DNA of 64,000 nucleotides, taken from contig CP106741.1 in assembly GCA_030323305.1 (NCBI GenBank), positions 439,001 through 503,000 on the forward strand, written 5' to 3'. The stretch is from Paenibacillus sp. CC-CFT747 (GTDB taxonomy: Bacteria > Bacillota > Bacilli > Paenibacillales > NBRC-103111). A program made the position numbers and the translations under genes. The notes below the pieces were generated by a model, which saw only the letters and a program-made list of their open reading frames with translations, ran no database searches and was not told the DNA's origin. Of the stretch, positions 17,581-28,875 are shown piece by piece (the stretch's first letter is position 1; each line of letters opens with the position of its first letter).

Positions 17581-20315
17581 CTATTTGGGGCTCGGCTCTT
17601 CACTTTCCATGACAAGCTCGATCCATTCGTTATATTCCTTCTTCAGAAGCTCATATTCGTTCTGCAGCCGGCTGTATTTCTCCGCCAGTCCCATCTCTGC
17701 CTGCTCCCGGCTATCGAATCGTTCCTTCTCCTGATGCAGCGCAAGCTCCAGCCGCTCGGCCTCACGCTCCCGCCGTTCCAGCTCCTCCTGCTGTTCGCTG
17801 TACAGCTCCTGCAAGGTGCGGTACTCGCTGTCCAGCGAATCCGCGCGGCCTGCTGCGGCTTCCAGCTGATCGGACAGCTCGCTGAGCCGGTGCTTCGCCG
17901 TCCGGAGCTCTTCCTCCCGCTCCCGGGCGAGGCGTTCGTTCTTCTCCCGCTCTTCCTTAAGACTCCGCTCGAGCGCTTGGAGCTTTCGGCTTTCCTCAGC
18001 GTGTGCGCGCTCCCGCTCAGCGGCCTCCGTTAGAAGAGCCACGTGCGTCTCTTCCTTCTCGGCCGCCTCGGCTAGACGGGAAGCGGATGCCGCTTCCCGC
18101 TGCAGAGCTTGGTCGCGCTCGGAGCGGAGGGAGAGCAGGACGTATTCCATGCTCTCCTTCTCCTCCGTCCAGCGACGCTTCTCCTCACGCAGCTGCTCCT
18201 CCCGGCGCTCAAGCTCCGCATTCACGCGGTCCAGCTCGGCACGGCGGCGGGCTTCCTCCGCCGCCAGCCGGCCGTCCGCTTCTTCCTCGGCGAGCGTCAG
18301 CATCTCGGTCGCGGCCGCCTCGGCCTGAGCGACCTTCTCCGCCGCTTCGGCCTTCACCTGCTCCAGCTCCCGGGCAGCAGCCGCTTCAAGCTGAGTGACC
18401 CGCTCGGTCGCCTTCGCTTCTGCATGACGCAGCGCTTCGGCCGAAGCTGCCGCCTCCCGGGCGGACCGCTCGGCGGCTTCCGCCTCTACGCGGGACAGCT
18501 TGTCCTGCAGAGCCCGGCGGGTCTGTTCCCCTTCGGCCTCCACGAGAGCCAGCTGCTTCTCGTAGGCCTCCCGGGCCTTTTCTCCCTCCGCTGTGGCTTG
18601 CGACAGCCTCGCTTCGAGAGCCTTGCGGGCGTCTTCCGCCTCCGCCTGCACCTGGGCCAGCTGCTCCTGATGGAGCCGCCGCGCCCGGTCGCCGTCCGCC
18701 GTCGCCTGCGCCAGTCTCGACTCCAGCGCCGCCTTGGCTTGGGCCGCCTCCGCCTGAACGCGGGCCAGCTGCTCCTCCCGTTCCTTCAGCGCCTGCTCCT
18801 TCTCGGCCACGAGGCGCTTCTGCTCCTCCTCCGCCTCTTCCATGAGGGCGAGCTGGGCCAGCTCCTGCTCGTCCTTCAGACGGCGGAGAGCGTCTTCCTG
18901 CCCCTCTTTGGCACGGCGAAGGGCCTCGGCATGCTCGTCGCTAAGACGCTGCAGCACCTGGGCCTGCTCCTCCCGAAGCACTTGAAGGGCATGCTCGCGC
19001 TCGCCCATAAGCCGCTTCTTCTCCTGGAGGCGGACCGTCTCCGCCTCGCGGAGCTTCTCTTCCTGCTCCTTAGCGAGGCTTGCCCGCTCCCCTTCAGCGC
19101 TTCCTCGAGACGGGCGGCCGCCTGGCTTTGCAGCTCGGCGATGCGGGCCTCTGTCTCCCGGCGCACCTCGTTAAGGCGGGCTTCCGCTTGCATAAGCTGC
19201 TCCATCAGCTTACCCTGCTGCTGCTCGAAGCCGTCGGTCAGCTGCAGGCGCATGCGCTCCTTCTCCTCAGCGGCCAGCTTCAGCTGCATCTCCTGCTCCT
19301 CGGCTAGACGCAGACGCTCCATCTCGAGTTCGTCCTCGAACCGCGTCTGGTCCTCGAGCCGCAGCTGCTGCGACCGCTCCTGCTCCTGGCGGACGGCCTC
19401 GTCCACGCGGGCTCTCGCTTCGGCATGCAGCTCGTCCAGACGGACAAGGGCCGCCCGGCGTTCCTCTTCCCTGGCCGCCCGCTCCTTCGCGAGCTCCTCC
19501 ACGAGGCGCACCTGCTCCTGCTCGAGCTTCTCCCGCGCCGTCGTCGTTTCCGCCTGCAGGCGGTGCAGCTCCTCTGTCAGCTCGGAGTACTCGCGGGATT
19601 TCTCCTGCTCCAGCTCGCGCAGCACTTCCATCTCTTCGGTACGCTCGTGGATCACCTTGTCCCGCTCGGCCAGCACTTCCTCGTGACGGCGTTCGAGCTC
19701 CGACAAGCCCTCCGCGTGCTGCTTCTCGAGCTTCGCCCTTTCCTCCGTCCAGCGGGCCTGCTCGGCCTTGCGGGCGTTCTGCAGCTGGGTCAGCTCCTGC
19801 CGGACGGCGGTCAGCTGCTGGTTCAGCTTCGCCTGTTCGTCCAGCTGCATCCGCAGCTTGCGCTCCGTTTCCTTCTCGCGCTCGATCGACCGGTCCAGCT
19901 CCGCTTCCTTGGCCTGCGTCTGCTGCTCCAGAAGCTTGCGTTCTTCGGCCCAGCGCCCCTGCTCCTTGCGGTACTTCTCTATCTCCTCGCGGAGTCCGCG
20001 GGCCGTTTCCTTGAGCTTTTCCTGCTCTTCGGTAAGCTTGATATGTTTTTCTTCCATTTCCCGGAGGGCAATCAGCTCGTCGATGGCCTGATCCAGGTCG
20101 TTTTTTATTTTCAAATGGTCGTCCGCCATGTTTACGGCCGCCAGAACCGCAATTTTCGTCGTGTCCAGGCGCCCGTCGCGGTTCGCAATCTGGTGCATAT
20201 GATCGTTAACATGGGCCGCCACCCGCTTCATATAGCCGATGCTGTGATTGCCCATAAGGCGATAGCTCGTTCCGTATATGTCAACCGTTAGACGTGTTCT
20301 TTCTTCAGAGTTCAC
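17581..20315 (-). CDS. ZapA-like cell-division protein with an ~800-aa coiled-coil extension; one apparent frameshift
   Basis: The GTG at 20315 has GGAGG 9 nt upstream and gives the normal ZapA start (NSEERTRLTVDIYGTSYRLMG). Residues 1-~90 are a full ZapA domain (DLDQAIDELIALREMEEKH begins the coiled coil), which binds and bundles FtsZ. Normal ZapA stops at 85-130 residues; here heptad-rich sequence continues to residue 911. A single break at C4 (19089-19092) is closed by one base, giving KGERASLAKEQEEK across the joint. The region ~330-780 is rich in Glu/Ala/Arg repeats (AEAAEKVAQAEAAATEM). Neighbours pheT upstream and cvpA downstream match the usual zapA locus. See findings. Confidence 0.85.
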
Positions 20316-20503
20316 TCTACTGTGCCTCCTTCCCATGCGTAAAGGCCGGTTTCACCGGCACACATCGGCCCTGCCGCCCATTCGTTAAGCCGCTTCCCGT
20401 CTCTCCCCGACCGTTCGGTCCAGAAGGAAGGAAGAATCACTCTTCGAAAGCAGTCGGAAAAAGCCTTACGTATCCACTTCGGCAAAACCGGCCCGGTTTC
20501 CTG

Positions 20504-22954
20504 CTATTTTCTTAATTCCGCTTCAAAAGTTTGTTCGAGCGCTGTCACAACCTTGCCATGAAGCTCCGTTACCTCTTCATCTGTAAGCGTGCGCTCGGGA
20601 TGACGGTACACGAGCGACAATGCCGCACTCTTGCGCCCGGCTCCCAGCCGCTCGCCGGTGTAGATGTCGAACACCTGGATGGACTCGAGAAGGGACCCCG
20701 CCACCTCGCGCACCTTCGCTTGAAGAGCGCCTACCGGGGTTTCCTGGCGGACCACCACCGCGATATCGCGGGTCATGGCCGGGTAACGCGGCAGGGAGGC
20801 ATAGTCGATGGTCAAATCGGCCGCCCCCGCCAGCGTTTCGAGCTCAACCTCGAGCAGGTAAGTCTCCTCGAGATCATGCTCCCGCTGCAGCTCCGGATGA
20901 AGCTGGCCGATTCGGCCGGCCCACTTCTCCCCGTCCTTCGTGATCAAGGTGATGTCGGCGGTTCTTCCCGGATGGAAGCCCTCCGGCTGGGAAGCTTCGT
21001 ACCGGACCTCCTGGATGTCCAGGAAGGACGTGACCTTCTCCAAAACACCCTTCAGGTCATAGAAGTCGGCCTTCGCCGGCTTGCCCGTCCAGTGGATCGG
21101 CTGCCTCGAACCGGTAAGAAGCATCCCGAGCATCATCTTCTCCTCCGGAAGCTTCGTCAGCTGCTCCTCCTTCGTGAGGAACACCTTGCCGATCTCGAAT
21201 ACCGCCACGTCCTCATTGTTGCGGTTACGATTGTAGACAGCCGTTTCGAGCAGATGCGGAATAAGGCTCGTCCGAAGCGTGCTGCGTTCCTCGCTCATCG
21301 GCATGGCCAGCTTCACCGGCCGGGAGTCCGTATAAGCGCCCGGGAAGGCGGCGATTTGGCCGGGATGGGTGAAGGAGTAAGAGATGACCTCGTGCAAACC
21401 GCTGCCCGTTAATAACGTTCGAAGGCTGCGGCGGATTTGCTGACCGCGGGTCAAGGAACCCGGTGTGGTAATTCCTGTCATCAAGGTTGTCGGAATTTTG
21501 TCGTACCCGTGCAGACGGGCGATCTCTTCAATCAGGTCGACGCTGCGGGTAATGTCCCCGCGCCGGCTCGGCACGCGCACATCCAGCGCTTCCTCGGCAT
21601 CGGACGCTTCCCCGTAGGTGAAGTGCAGCCGGTCGAGGATCGCTTTCACCTCGTCTAGGGCAAGCTCTGTGCCGAGATAGCCGTTTACTTTGGCAAGGGT
21701 GAGCCGGATGTCGACCGGCTCGCGGCCAGCCGTAACGGCCTCCACGATGCCTTCGGCCGAGCGTCCGCCGGCATAACGGCAGATGAGAGAGGCAGCACGG
21801 TTCAAAGCGTCGATCACCGCTTCGGGATTGACCTCTTTTTCGAAGCGCAGGCTCGCCTCCGAGCGGAGCCCCAGCTGCCGGGACGTGCGCCGCACGGAGG
21901 AACCGGAGAACTTCGCGGATTCGAGCACGATCCGCTTCGTCCCGGCGGTTACCTCCGAGTTCGCGCCGCCCATGACGCCGGCAATGGCGATCGGCTTCGC
22001 GCCGTCTGTGACAAGCAGCATATGCGGCTCCAGCTTGCGCTCCACATCGTCGAGCGTCACGATGGTCTCGCCCTCGTTCGCGAGCCGCACGTCGATGCGC
22101 CCGCCTTCGAGGCGGTCCGCGTCGAACGCGTGCAGCGGCTGCCCGTATTCGAGCATCACGTAGTTCGTGATGTCGACGATGTTGTTAATCGGCCGGATGC
22201 CGGCGGCCATAAGCCGGTTCTGGATCCGGAGCGGCGCCGGGCCGATCTGCACGTTCTCGATCACGCGTGCGGCGTAGTGCGTGCACTGCTCTTGAGCGGT
22301 GATCGAGACGCTCAGCCGGTCGACGGCCGGTTCGGAGGAAGAGACAAGCCCTTCCTCCGGAGAAGGAAGCTTAACCTCACGGCCGAGAATGGCGGCGATC
22401 TCATAGGCCGTTCCCAGCATGCTGAGGGCGTCCGAACGGTTCGGCGTCAGGTCCAGCTCCAGCACGCGGTCGCCGATGGCGAGCACGTCCAGGATGCTTT
22501 CGCCCACTTGAACGTCCTCCGGCAGGACGAGGATGCCCTCCTGGATTTCCTTCGGCAGCAGGCGGTCGTTCAAGCCAAGCTCCTTCGCCGAGCAGATCAT
22601 GCCCTGCGACTCCACGCCGCGCAGCTTCGCGCGCTTAATCTGGAGGCCGTCCGGCAGCTTCGCGCCCACGAGGGCCACGGGAACCTTTTGCCCGGCCGCC
22701 ACATTTTTGGCCCCGCAGACGATTTGCAGGTCTTCGCCCTGTCCCGCATCCACGATACATACGTTCAGCTTATCCGCATCCGGGTGCTTCTCCTTCGACT
22801 TGACGTAGCCCGCAACCACCTTCTCCACGCCTTTGTTGCGGTCCTCGACCGTGTCGACCTCAATGCCGCTCCTGGTCAGCTTCTCCGCCAGATCGGCCGC
22901 GCTGAAGCCGGATACGTCCACATAATCGGACAGCCATTGGTAAGAGACTTTCAT
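20504..22954 (-). CDS. pheT: Phenylalanine--tRNA ligase beta subunit
   Basis: 816 residues, full length. Order: start MKVSYQWLSDYVDVSGF, EMAP-like tRNA-binding fold (KHPDADKLNVCIVDAG), B3/B4 domain with the editing site, B5 domain, catalytic-like core, and a C-terminal ferredoxin-fold anticodon-binding domain (YASLPRYPAMTRDIAVVV). With PheS it makes the (alpha-beta)2 enzyme that charges tRNA-Phe and edits Tyr. It lies 32 nt behind pheS, in one operon under the T-box. B. subtilis has rnhC between pheT and zapA; that gene is missing here. Confidence 0.98.
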   Translation of the reverse strand: MKVSYQWLSDYVDVSGFSAADLAEKLTRSGIEVDTVEDRNKGVEKVVAGYVKSKEKHPDADKLNVCIVDAGQGEDLQIVCGAKNVAAGQKVPVALVGAKLPDGLQIKRAKLRGVESQGMICSAKELGLNDRLLPKEIQEGILVLPEDVQVGESILDVLAIGDRVLELDLTPNRSDALSMLGTAYEIAAILGREVKLPSPEEGLVSSSEPAVDRLSVSITAQEQCTHYAARVIENVQIGPAPLRIQNRLMAAGIRPINNIVDITNYVMLEYGQPLHAFDADRLEGGRIDVRLANEGETIVTLDDVERKLEPHMLLVTDGAKPIAIAGVMGGANSEVTAGTKRIVLESAKFSGSSVRRTSRQLGLRSEASLRFEKEVNPEAVIDALNRAASLICRYAGGRSAEGIVEAVTAGREPVDIRLTLAKVNGYLGTELALDEVKAILDRLHFTYGEASDAEEALDVRVPSRRGDITRSVDLIEEIARLHGYDKIPTTLMTGITTPGSLTRGQQIRRSLRTLLTGSGLHEVISYSFTHPGQIAAFPGAYTDSRPVKLAMPMSEERSTLRTSLIPHLLETAVYNRNRNNEDVAVFEIGKVFLTKEEQLTKLPEEKMMLGMLLTGSRQPIHWTGKPAKADFYDLKGVLEKVTSFLDIQEVRYEASQPEGFHPGRTADITLITKDGEKWAGRIGQLHPELQREHDLEETYLLEVELETLAGAADLTIDYASLPRYPAMTRDIAVVVRQETPVGALQAKVREVAGSLLESIQVFDIYTGERLGAGRKSAALSLVYRHPERTLTDEEVTELHGKVVTALEQTFEAELRK

Positions 22955-22986
22955 CTATTTTACACGTCCTTTTACTAGTCTATGGT

Positions 22987-24021
22987 TTAGATATGAACGA
23001 ACTGCTTCAGGAACCGGAGGTCGTTCGTGTAGAAGTGCCGGATGTCGTCCACGCCGTATTTCAGCATGGCGATGCGCTCCACGCCCATTCCGAAGGCGAA
23101 CCCGCTGTACTCCTCCGGATCGTAGCCGGCCATCTCCAGCACCCGGGGATGCACCATCCCGGAGCCGAGAATCTCGAGCCAGCCCGTCTGCTTGCACACC
23201 CGGCAGCCGCTGCCGCCGCACATGACGCACGTGACGTCCACCTCCGCACTGGGCTCCGTGAACGGGAAGAAGCTCGGACGAAGCCGGATCTCGGTCTCCT
23301 TGCCGAACATCTCCTGCACGAATTGCAGCAGCGTTCCTTTCAGGTCGCTCATGCGGATGTTGCGGTCGATGACCAGGCCTTCAATCTGCGTAAACAGATG
23401 GGAATGGGTGGCGTCGTCGTCATCACGGCGGTACACCTTACCCGGGCAGATGATCTTGACCGGCACCTCGCCCTTCATCCGCTGCATCGTCCGGACCTGA
23501 ACCGGCGACGTATGGGTGCGCATGAGAATCTCGTCCGTAATGTAGAAGGAATCCTGCATGTCGCGCGCCGGGTGGTCCTTCGGCAGGTTCAGCGCTTCGA
23601 AGTTATAATAATCCTGTTCGACCTCCGGACCCTCTTCAACGGTGTAGCCCATGCCGACAAAAATATCCTCGATCTCCTGGATGACCTTGCTCAGCGGATG
23701 AACCGCTCCTTGCGGAGACGGGCGGCCGGGCAGCGTCACGTCGATCGTTTCCCCGCGCAGGCGCTCCTCCGTTTCCTTCCGCTGGTAGTCGGCCTGCTTC
23801 GCCTCGATGACCTCTTCAATGGCGGACCGAACCTCGTTCGCCACCTGCCCGATCACCGGCCGCTCTTCGGCGCTCAGGGCTCCCATGCCGCGCAAAATTT
23901 CGGTGAGAGGGCCTTTTTTTCCGAGATATTTGACCCGGAGGTCGTTGAGCTGCTGGCTGCTCTCCACCTGGGACAACTCGCGCAGGGCCTCTTCCTTCAA
24001 TGCTTCCAAACGTTCTTTCAT
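22987..24021 (-). CDS. pheS: Phenylalanine--tRNA ligase alpha subunit
   Basis: 344 residues from ATG 24021 ([16 protein letters not shown]), chosen because GGAGGG sits 6 nt upstream; a longer reading into the T-box terminator is possible but not supported. N-terminal coiled-coil tRNA-binding arm, then the class II core: motif 2 ([19 protein letters not shown]), [12 protein letters not shown], and motif 3 [29 protein letters not shown] knuckle is as in other bacterial PheS. First gene of pheST; transcription readthrough is set by the T-box. Confidence 0.98.
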   Translation of the reverse strand: MKERLEALKEEALRELSQVESSQQLNDLRVKYLGKKGPLTEILRGMGALSAEERPVIGQVANEVRSAIEEVIEAKQADYQRKETEERLRGETIDVTLPGRPSPQGAVHPLSKVIQEIEDIFVGMGYTVEEGPEVEQDYYNFEALNLPKDHPARDMQDSFYITDEILMRTHTSPVQVRTMQRMKGEVPVKIICPGKVYRRDDDDATHSHLFTQIEGLVIDRNIRMSDLKGTLLQFVQEMFGKETEIRLRPSFFPFTEPSAEVDVTCVMCGGSGCRVCKQTGWLEILGSGMVHPRVLEMAGYDPEEYSGFAFGMGVERIAMLKYGVDDIRHFYTNDLRFLKQFVHI

Positions 24022-24066
24022 CGTTTTCCCTCCGTTTATAAGTGCTCGAAGCTTCAAGCCGAAACC

Positions 24067-24390
24067 AAAAAAGGCGCCTCCCATCCCCCGTAAGGGACGA
24101 AGACGCGCCGTGGTACCACCCTTGTTAAGCCTATAGTCGCATGACTAAAGGTCACACGCCTGGCTTCACTCTGTCGAATAACGGTTCGATAACCGGTGCC
24201 CCCTACTGTCGTGCGGCTCCATGCCACGCGGGTTCAAGGGACTGCTCGGGAGGGAACTTCGGCAGCCTGGTTCCGTAGGAACGCTCTCAATCTCCGGCGT
24301 CCCTTCCCTGTAAGGAAGCACTGCTTACTTATCTCCGTCTAAGCATTTGGCTGGTTGTCAGCTTGCATGAGGCTTGGTTGTTATCCGTTA
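24067..24390 (-). promoter_or_regulatory. T-box leader (tRNA-Phe sensing) upstream of pheS
   Basis: The T-box sequence AAGGGTGGTACCACGG is the complement of 24108-24123. It is followed by a GC-rich terminator (GGCGC...GCGCC) ending in T6 (24067-24072), and preceded by ~260 nt of structured leader containing an AGTAAGCAGTGC-type stem I segment. Uncharged tRNA-Phe would stabilise the antiterminator and allow pheST expression. I could not fix the UUC specifier position with certainty. Confidence 0.93.
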
Positions 24391-24674
24391 TTATAGGAGA
24401 AATAGACGCGGGATGCAACACGCACTCCCTTTCTGCAAAGAAAACAGCGAAGCCGCCCCCTTCCCTCTTCGTTCAGGAGCTGCAAATACGGGCGCTCTCT
24501 GTCGAATAACCACGGTTTGTCCCTTCCGCAAAATAGACTCATCAGCGGACAAGATCCATCAAAATATATATCTAAAGATATATACTATACGTCATAACCC
24601 CCGGATATACTATACTACTCCCTCTATTTCCCAAACGGTGATCGGTCAGCCTCTCCGCTAGGAGGTGATGCCCG
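24391..24674. other. AT-rich intergenic region before the holin-like toxin
   Basis: No ORF supported. 24560-24630 is AT-rich with repeated ATATACTATA sequences (24583-24592 and 24604-24615), suited to -10 elements for the plus-strand toxin gene; an unambiguous -35 was not found. Confidence 0.4.
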
Positions 24675-24758
24675 ATGGAAGTGAAAGACGCTCTGACACT
24701 GATGATCTCTTTCGCGACATTGGTGCTGATGATTCTTTCGTTCCATAAACAGAAATAG
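24675..24758 (+). CDS. Putative holin-like toxin (type I toxin, 27 aa)
   Basis: ATG 24675 is preceded by GGAGGTG (24661-24667). The peptide MEVKDALTLMISFATLVLM... ends in SFHKQK: one membrane helix with a lysine-rich tail, matching the 'putative holin-like toxin' family (Hol_Tox) of Bacilli, whose members carry the same LxLMISFATL core. Such peptides insert in the membrane and are usually silenced by an antisense RNA. The transcript continues ~110 nt past the stop to a terminator at 24838-24869, the usual long 3' part for the antisense duplex. No antisense promoter was firmly identified. Confidence 0.75.
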   Translation: MEVKDALTLMISFATLVLMILSFHKQK

Positions 24759-24837
24759 CCTCCCCTGCGCTTTTGGCCGAGCCGGGAGGGCTATCTGGTC
24801 GGTACCCGTATTGCCGATCACTGTTCCTTTTCGGAGT

Positions 24838-24869
24838 GACCGCGGGTTTCCTTCCTCTGCGGTCTTTTT
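24838..24869 (+). terminator. Terminator of the holin-like toxin mRNA
   Basis: GACCGC (24838-24843) ... GCGGTC (24859-24864) then TTTTT. A second stem, AGCC-TCCC/GGGA-GGGCT, spans about 24757-24792 inside the 3' part. Confidence 0.8.
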
Positions 24870-25004
24870 CGGTGTGTTCCTCACCGGTGAACCGCACTCT
24901 TCTGTATTGTACGGAGAGACGCCTCCGAATATGACCGGGTCCGCTTCTGAAAATTTGGTGAAAAAAAGAGGCGGTTGGGAGGAACGGGATTCCCCGCCAC
25001 TCTT

Positions 25005-25041
25005 CAAGCATAAAGCGGCGGGGGTACCCGCCGCCTGCTTG
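25005..25041 (-). terminator. Hairpin/terminator after the heparinase-like gene
   Basis: CAAGCA(GG)CGGCGGG...CCCGCCGC(TTTA)TGCTTG long stem on the minus strand, 94 nt past the stop. The interval 24870-25134 otherwise contains no gene I can support. Confidence 0.5.
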
Positions 25042-25134
25042 AGGAAGAACGCCCCTCGTCTTGGGAAAAGCGATAATCAGATACCTGATCCAATTGGCGA
25101 GTGACACCACGCCGCAAATAGCAGCCGCTTTCGC

Positions 25135-28100
25135 TTATGGTGCGGCAGGTCCGGTTAAGGCAAAACGGGTTTCGCCGGACCAGGAGGTAAAGGGATAGAA
25201 CACCATGCGGGAGGCCGATTCGCTGGTGATCGTAAAGCCGGGATCCGTGTTGTCGAGCACCAGATGCGAATCCTCCCTTCCTTACGGATTTCCTTCACCC
25301 GGTAGCCGTGTGCCGTGCCGTCAGGATGGGTTACGATGACTGTACGGCCCGCCAAGGTCGATGGTACCGCCGTCTTCGTCACAAAGGCGTCATAGGGCTT
25401 TCCTTCCACCGCCCGCCAGACATCATCTATCGTTCCGCTGGCGGCTTGGCCTTCCACGATCCGGCTGCCCTTCTTCAGTGTGGTTCCAGCCAAGAGCTTC
25501 ATCTCGGTAACGGCTCCGTTCACCAGGCGGACGAAGCCCAGCTTACCGGTCAGTTCCATATCGCCGACGACAAAAGGTTTCCCGTTATTAAGAGGCGAGC
25601 TAAGGATAATATCCGTTGTGTTACCGTAATGAACGGCTACCGCGGTATCCCCTTCCGCGGAAGGAGACGCCTGGAGGCGTTCGACGCTCTCAATGCGTCC
25701 TTGGACGCCTGCCGCCGCCGGCTCCAGCGCCGTGATGAAGGTGCTGGTCAGATTCGTTCCCTCTCGACGAAGCACGAGCTTCGGCATGGTGGTCTTATCC
25801 ACGAGGTCGTTGCTGTCTTTCTTCGTATCCTGCCGGGTGCTCCGAATGTCGGGAGAACGGCCGAGGAAGAGTTCATTCTCCCCGGGCTCGGTCAGCCCGT
25901 GAATAAACAGACTCCCGGTCTCCTGCCCGCTGGCCGTCGTCTTCAGCGCCACCTCGTATCGGCCGTCTTCTACCTTGGCACTCTGGACGTCCCGCACGTA
26001 TAGATAGCCGTAATACTCGCCGCCTGCCGAGCCTTTGTCCGTTTCGAGCTCCGGTTCGACGACCGGGGTTCCCGGAGGCAGCAGATACGGGCCGTACGGC
26101 TTCAAGGGCAAGGAGGTGGTGAATTCGCCATCCCGCGTGGCATCCCCCTGAAGCGTGTATTCGTGGCGGGAGCCGCCTTTTACCCGGAACAGGTCGAGAA
26201 CATATCCTTGTCCGACAGGGGCATTAGCGAAAGGAATGAACCAGGGCTCCCGCATGTACTGCGAAACCCCGGGGTACGCCGGCTCCTGACTGGCCTGCAT
26301 CACTTGAACCCCGTCCTTCGAATCCGCGAAGGTCCGGATGCTGCCGCCGTGCTTGGCCGCATCGGTGGAAACCGCATCCTTGCCATCGACCACCACCGTG
26401 TTATGGGACAGGGTCGACGTGGCCCACTGCCGGTACTTCGTATGGGTATACCCCAGATCCGGAAGCAGCTCCTGACCGTTCGCGAAGAGAGCCAGGTTCA
26501 GCGGATCGTGATGTACGTGCCCGTACTTCGGCTCGAACATCATATAGAGCTGCGACTGCTTCACTCCCTCGCCGGCCGTCAGCCTGGCTATTCCGGAGGC
26601 CGGAAGCAGGAACGAGCCGGCTCCCGTATTGGGATTCGCGACCTTCTCCGAAGCCCACGTGTCCTGGATCGGAAGCGTGCTGCCATTCGGGTAGGCGGTC
26701 AGCCTCGGGATCTCCCGCGACCGGTTGAGGATAGGGAAGCGGGAAGCTTCGTCCAGTTCGCTGAGCGCGGTTCCGGTTCTCGGAGGAACATACCCGGCGG
26801 GATCGCTCCACCCGTCTAGCAGCTGAAGGTTGGCGAGAAGCCCGTTTGTGCTTTGGTTATGGTAGGAAACGGTCACTTCCTTCCAGAACCCGTCAAACAA
26901 ATGGTTATTGGCGGTATAGGTTTCCAGACGCTCGATGGCGTCGTGAACGTAATCCGGCTCCCCGATGTCGTTGCCGATCTGAATAAGCCCTTTCCAGACG
27001 TTGTAATCGACGTTGGAATTCAGAACGGCATAAGACCGGTTGAAATCAACCGAGGGCTTGAAGACGCTGTCCACAATCAGCTTCCGGACATCCGTTCGCA
27101 CCTCCTTGGACAGAAGGTCAAACGCATTCGTTTGGTCCACGGCCGCGAAGGCGTTCGAAAGGCTGCTCAAGGCGGCCAGATCATTGTAGAACCAGCGGGT
27201 CCACACTCCTCCCCAATACGGATTCGGAGGACCCGCTTTGGCATCGAGGGGGTAGTTGTACCAGGTATAGTCCTGAACCGGCACATAGCCGGGATAAACC
27301 TGGGCGAACCGGTACAGCATGCGCGCGGCTCCAAGCGGATCGCTGGCCGCGACGACCTTGGTCTGGGTCATCGTATATTCCTTCTGCTTGAACCAGACGT
27401 GGGCCGTGTGAAAATACCGTCTTCCTTCCGAATCCTCGTAGTAGGGATACTCGACGGTTTGCCCAAGGGCGTTCACCGCGGTTAACACCTTGTCCTCCGG
27501 ATACAGCGGATTCGGGTAAGTAAGGGGACTCTTGGGACTCGTCAGCTGATCCGGTTTATCCGGGCTCCAATTGAACAGCTGGTAGGGACGCAGCTCCGGA
27601 TGGTCGGGCAGGCCCGCCCAAATAAACCCGACCTTATCCGGAATAAGGTCGATCAGCTTCTGAACCGGCTCGGAGGCCGGCGCGTAGACCACCTCCGTTA
27701 CCTGCTTGTCGGGCTCCGGATGGCGCGCCGCCTTCTCCCCGGCGGCAATCGCATCCTCCCGGTCAAGCAGCAGGACGGCGCGGCGCAGCTGCCCGCTTGT
27801 CTCGTTGATTCCCCATATTTCGAGCCGGTACAACCCAGCCTCGAGCATTCCGGGATGAATGAAATGCACGGCCCATTCCCCTTGAGAAAATTCTGTCTGC
27901 GTATCCAGAACAGTCCTTTTCCCGCTCGGGGTCTGCCAAAGAATCTTAACCAGGGAATCCGGGGTGATTCCCTCCTCCTTGCGCAGCGTCAAGGTTTTCT
28001 CCGCGAAGCCGTCATACTGGACGCGGAGGCTGCTCATCTTCCAGGGGCTTACTTTCCAGGGGCCGTTCTTTCGCTCCGGCAGGAAGGAAGTTGGCTTCGG

Positions 28101-28875
28101 AAGCTCCCGGAAGGACAGGCTGCCGAGCCGGTTCTCGCCACCGACGGCCGCTTGGAGCTTAAAACGGGCCGGCAGGTCATCGAAGAAGGACTGCCGCACG
28201 GGGACCCAGGAGCTGGCCGGTTCGGAGCCATGGCGGTACCGGAGGACATTGAACCCCCATTCGTCCCCGGGCTGAATGGCGGAAGTGCCGAGCGAGGACA
28301 GCGGAATTCGGGCCTCCACCGTCCATTCTTTATCGGATTGGCCCTTCGCCCAGGAGAACTCCTCCTCATTCAGAACGGATACTCCCGGCCCTAGCTCGGT
28401 CAGGTAATTTTTCCCGCTTTGGGTCTCCAATCGAATGGGGATTTGATAGAGGTCCGCCGAATCGCCGCTGGGCTTAACCACGACGTCTATCTCCTCCAGA
28501 AGTGTGGGAGTGGAATCCGGGGATACCTGCCCCCTTATCGCGAGATACAGATTCCCGGAATCGTAAGCGACCTGAACCTGGGTAGTGGGATCGGCGGGAC
28601 GGTTGTCATAGAACGTGACGAAATCCCCCAGCGCCGGCGCCGTTTGCCAAACCGCTTCCTCGAGCCTTCCGTCGACCTTCGGGGGCCGGACACCTCCGGC
28701 ACCACCGCCGTCCGGTTCAGCCAGTGACGGATGTCCGGCGCACTGCCCGTCTCCTGCCCCTGAGCCGAGACTGCGGGGGCTCCCGTTAAACCGGCATAAG
28801 TCACGTCGAACGGACCCTGGACAAGCAAGGCGGCCGCCAGGCTGGCCGCGAGCGGCCAAGCAATCTTTTTCGCAC
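25135..28875 (-). CDS. Secreted CBM9-like plus heparinase II/III-type polysaccharide lyase; three apparent frameshifts
   Basis: GTG 28875 after AGGAGG opens a signal peptide (VRKKIAWPLAASLAAALL). Breaks at T5 (28866-28870), G5 (28681-28685) and C3 (25275-25277) are each fixed by one base; repaired length 1247. Residues ~70-240: CBM9-like carbohydrate-binding domain (VDGRLEEAVWQ ... VAYDSGNLYLAIRG). A central alpha-toroid follows, then the heparinase II/III beta-sandwich (YGHVHHDPLNLALFANGQE, STLSHNTVVVDG). The tail ends in VFYPFTSWSGETRF, a beta-rich end. Lyases of this fold cleave uronic-acid polysaccharides by beta-elimination; the true substrate is unknown. It is monocistronic. Confidence 0.8.

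Noticed and set aside
18109-19686. 525-codon plus-strand frame antisense to the ZapA coiled coil
   Set aside because: A typical long antisense frame caused by Glu/Ala/Arg codon bias of the coiled coil; Leu/Arg/Ser-rich, no start signals.
22993-24093. 366-codon frame antisense to pheS
   Set aside because: A mirror of the pheS codons on the other strand; no ribosome-binding site and it runs into the T-box.
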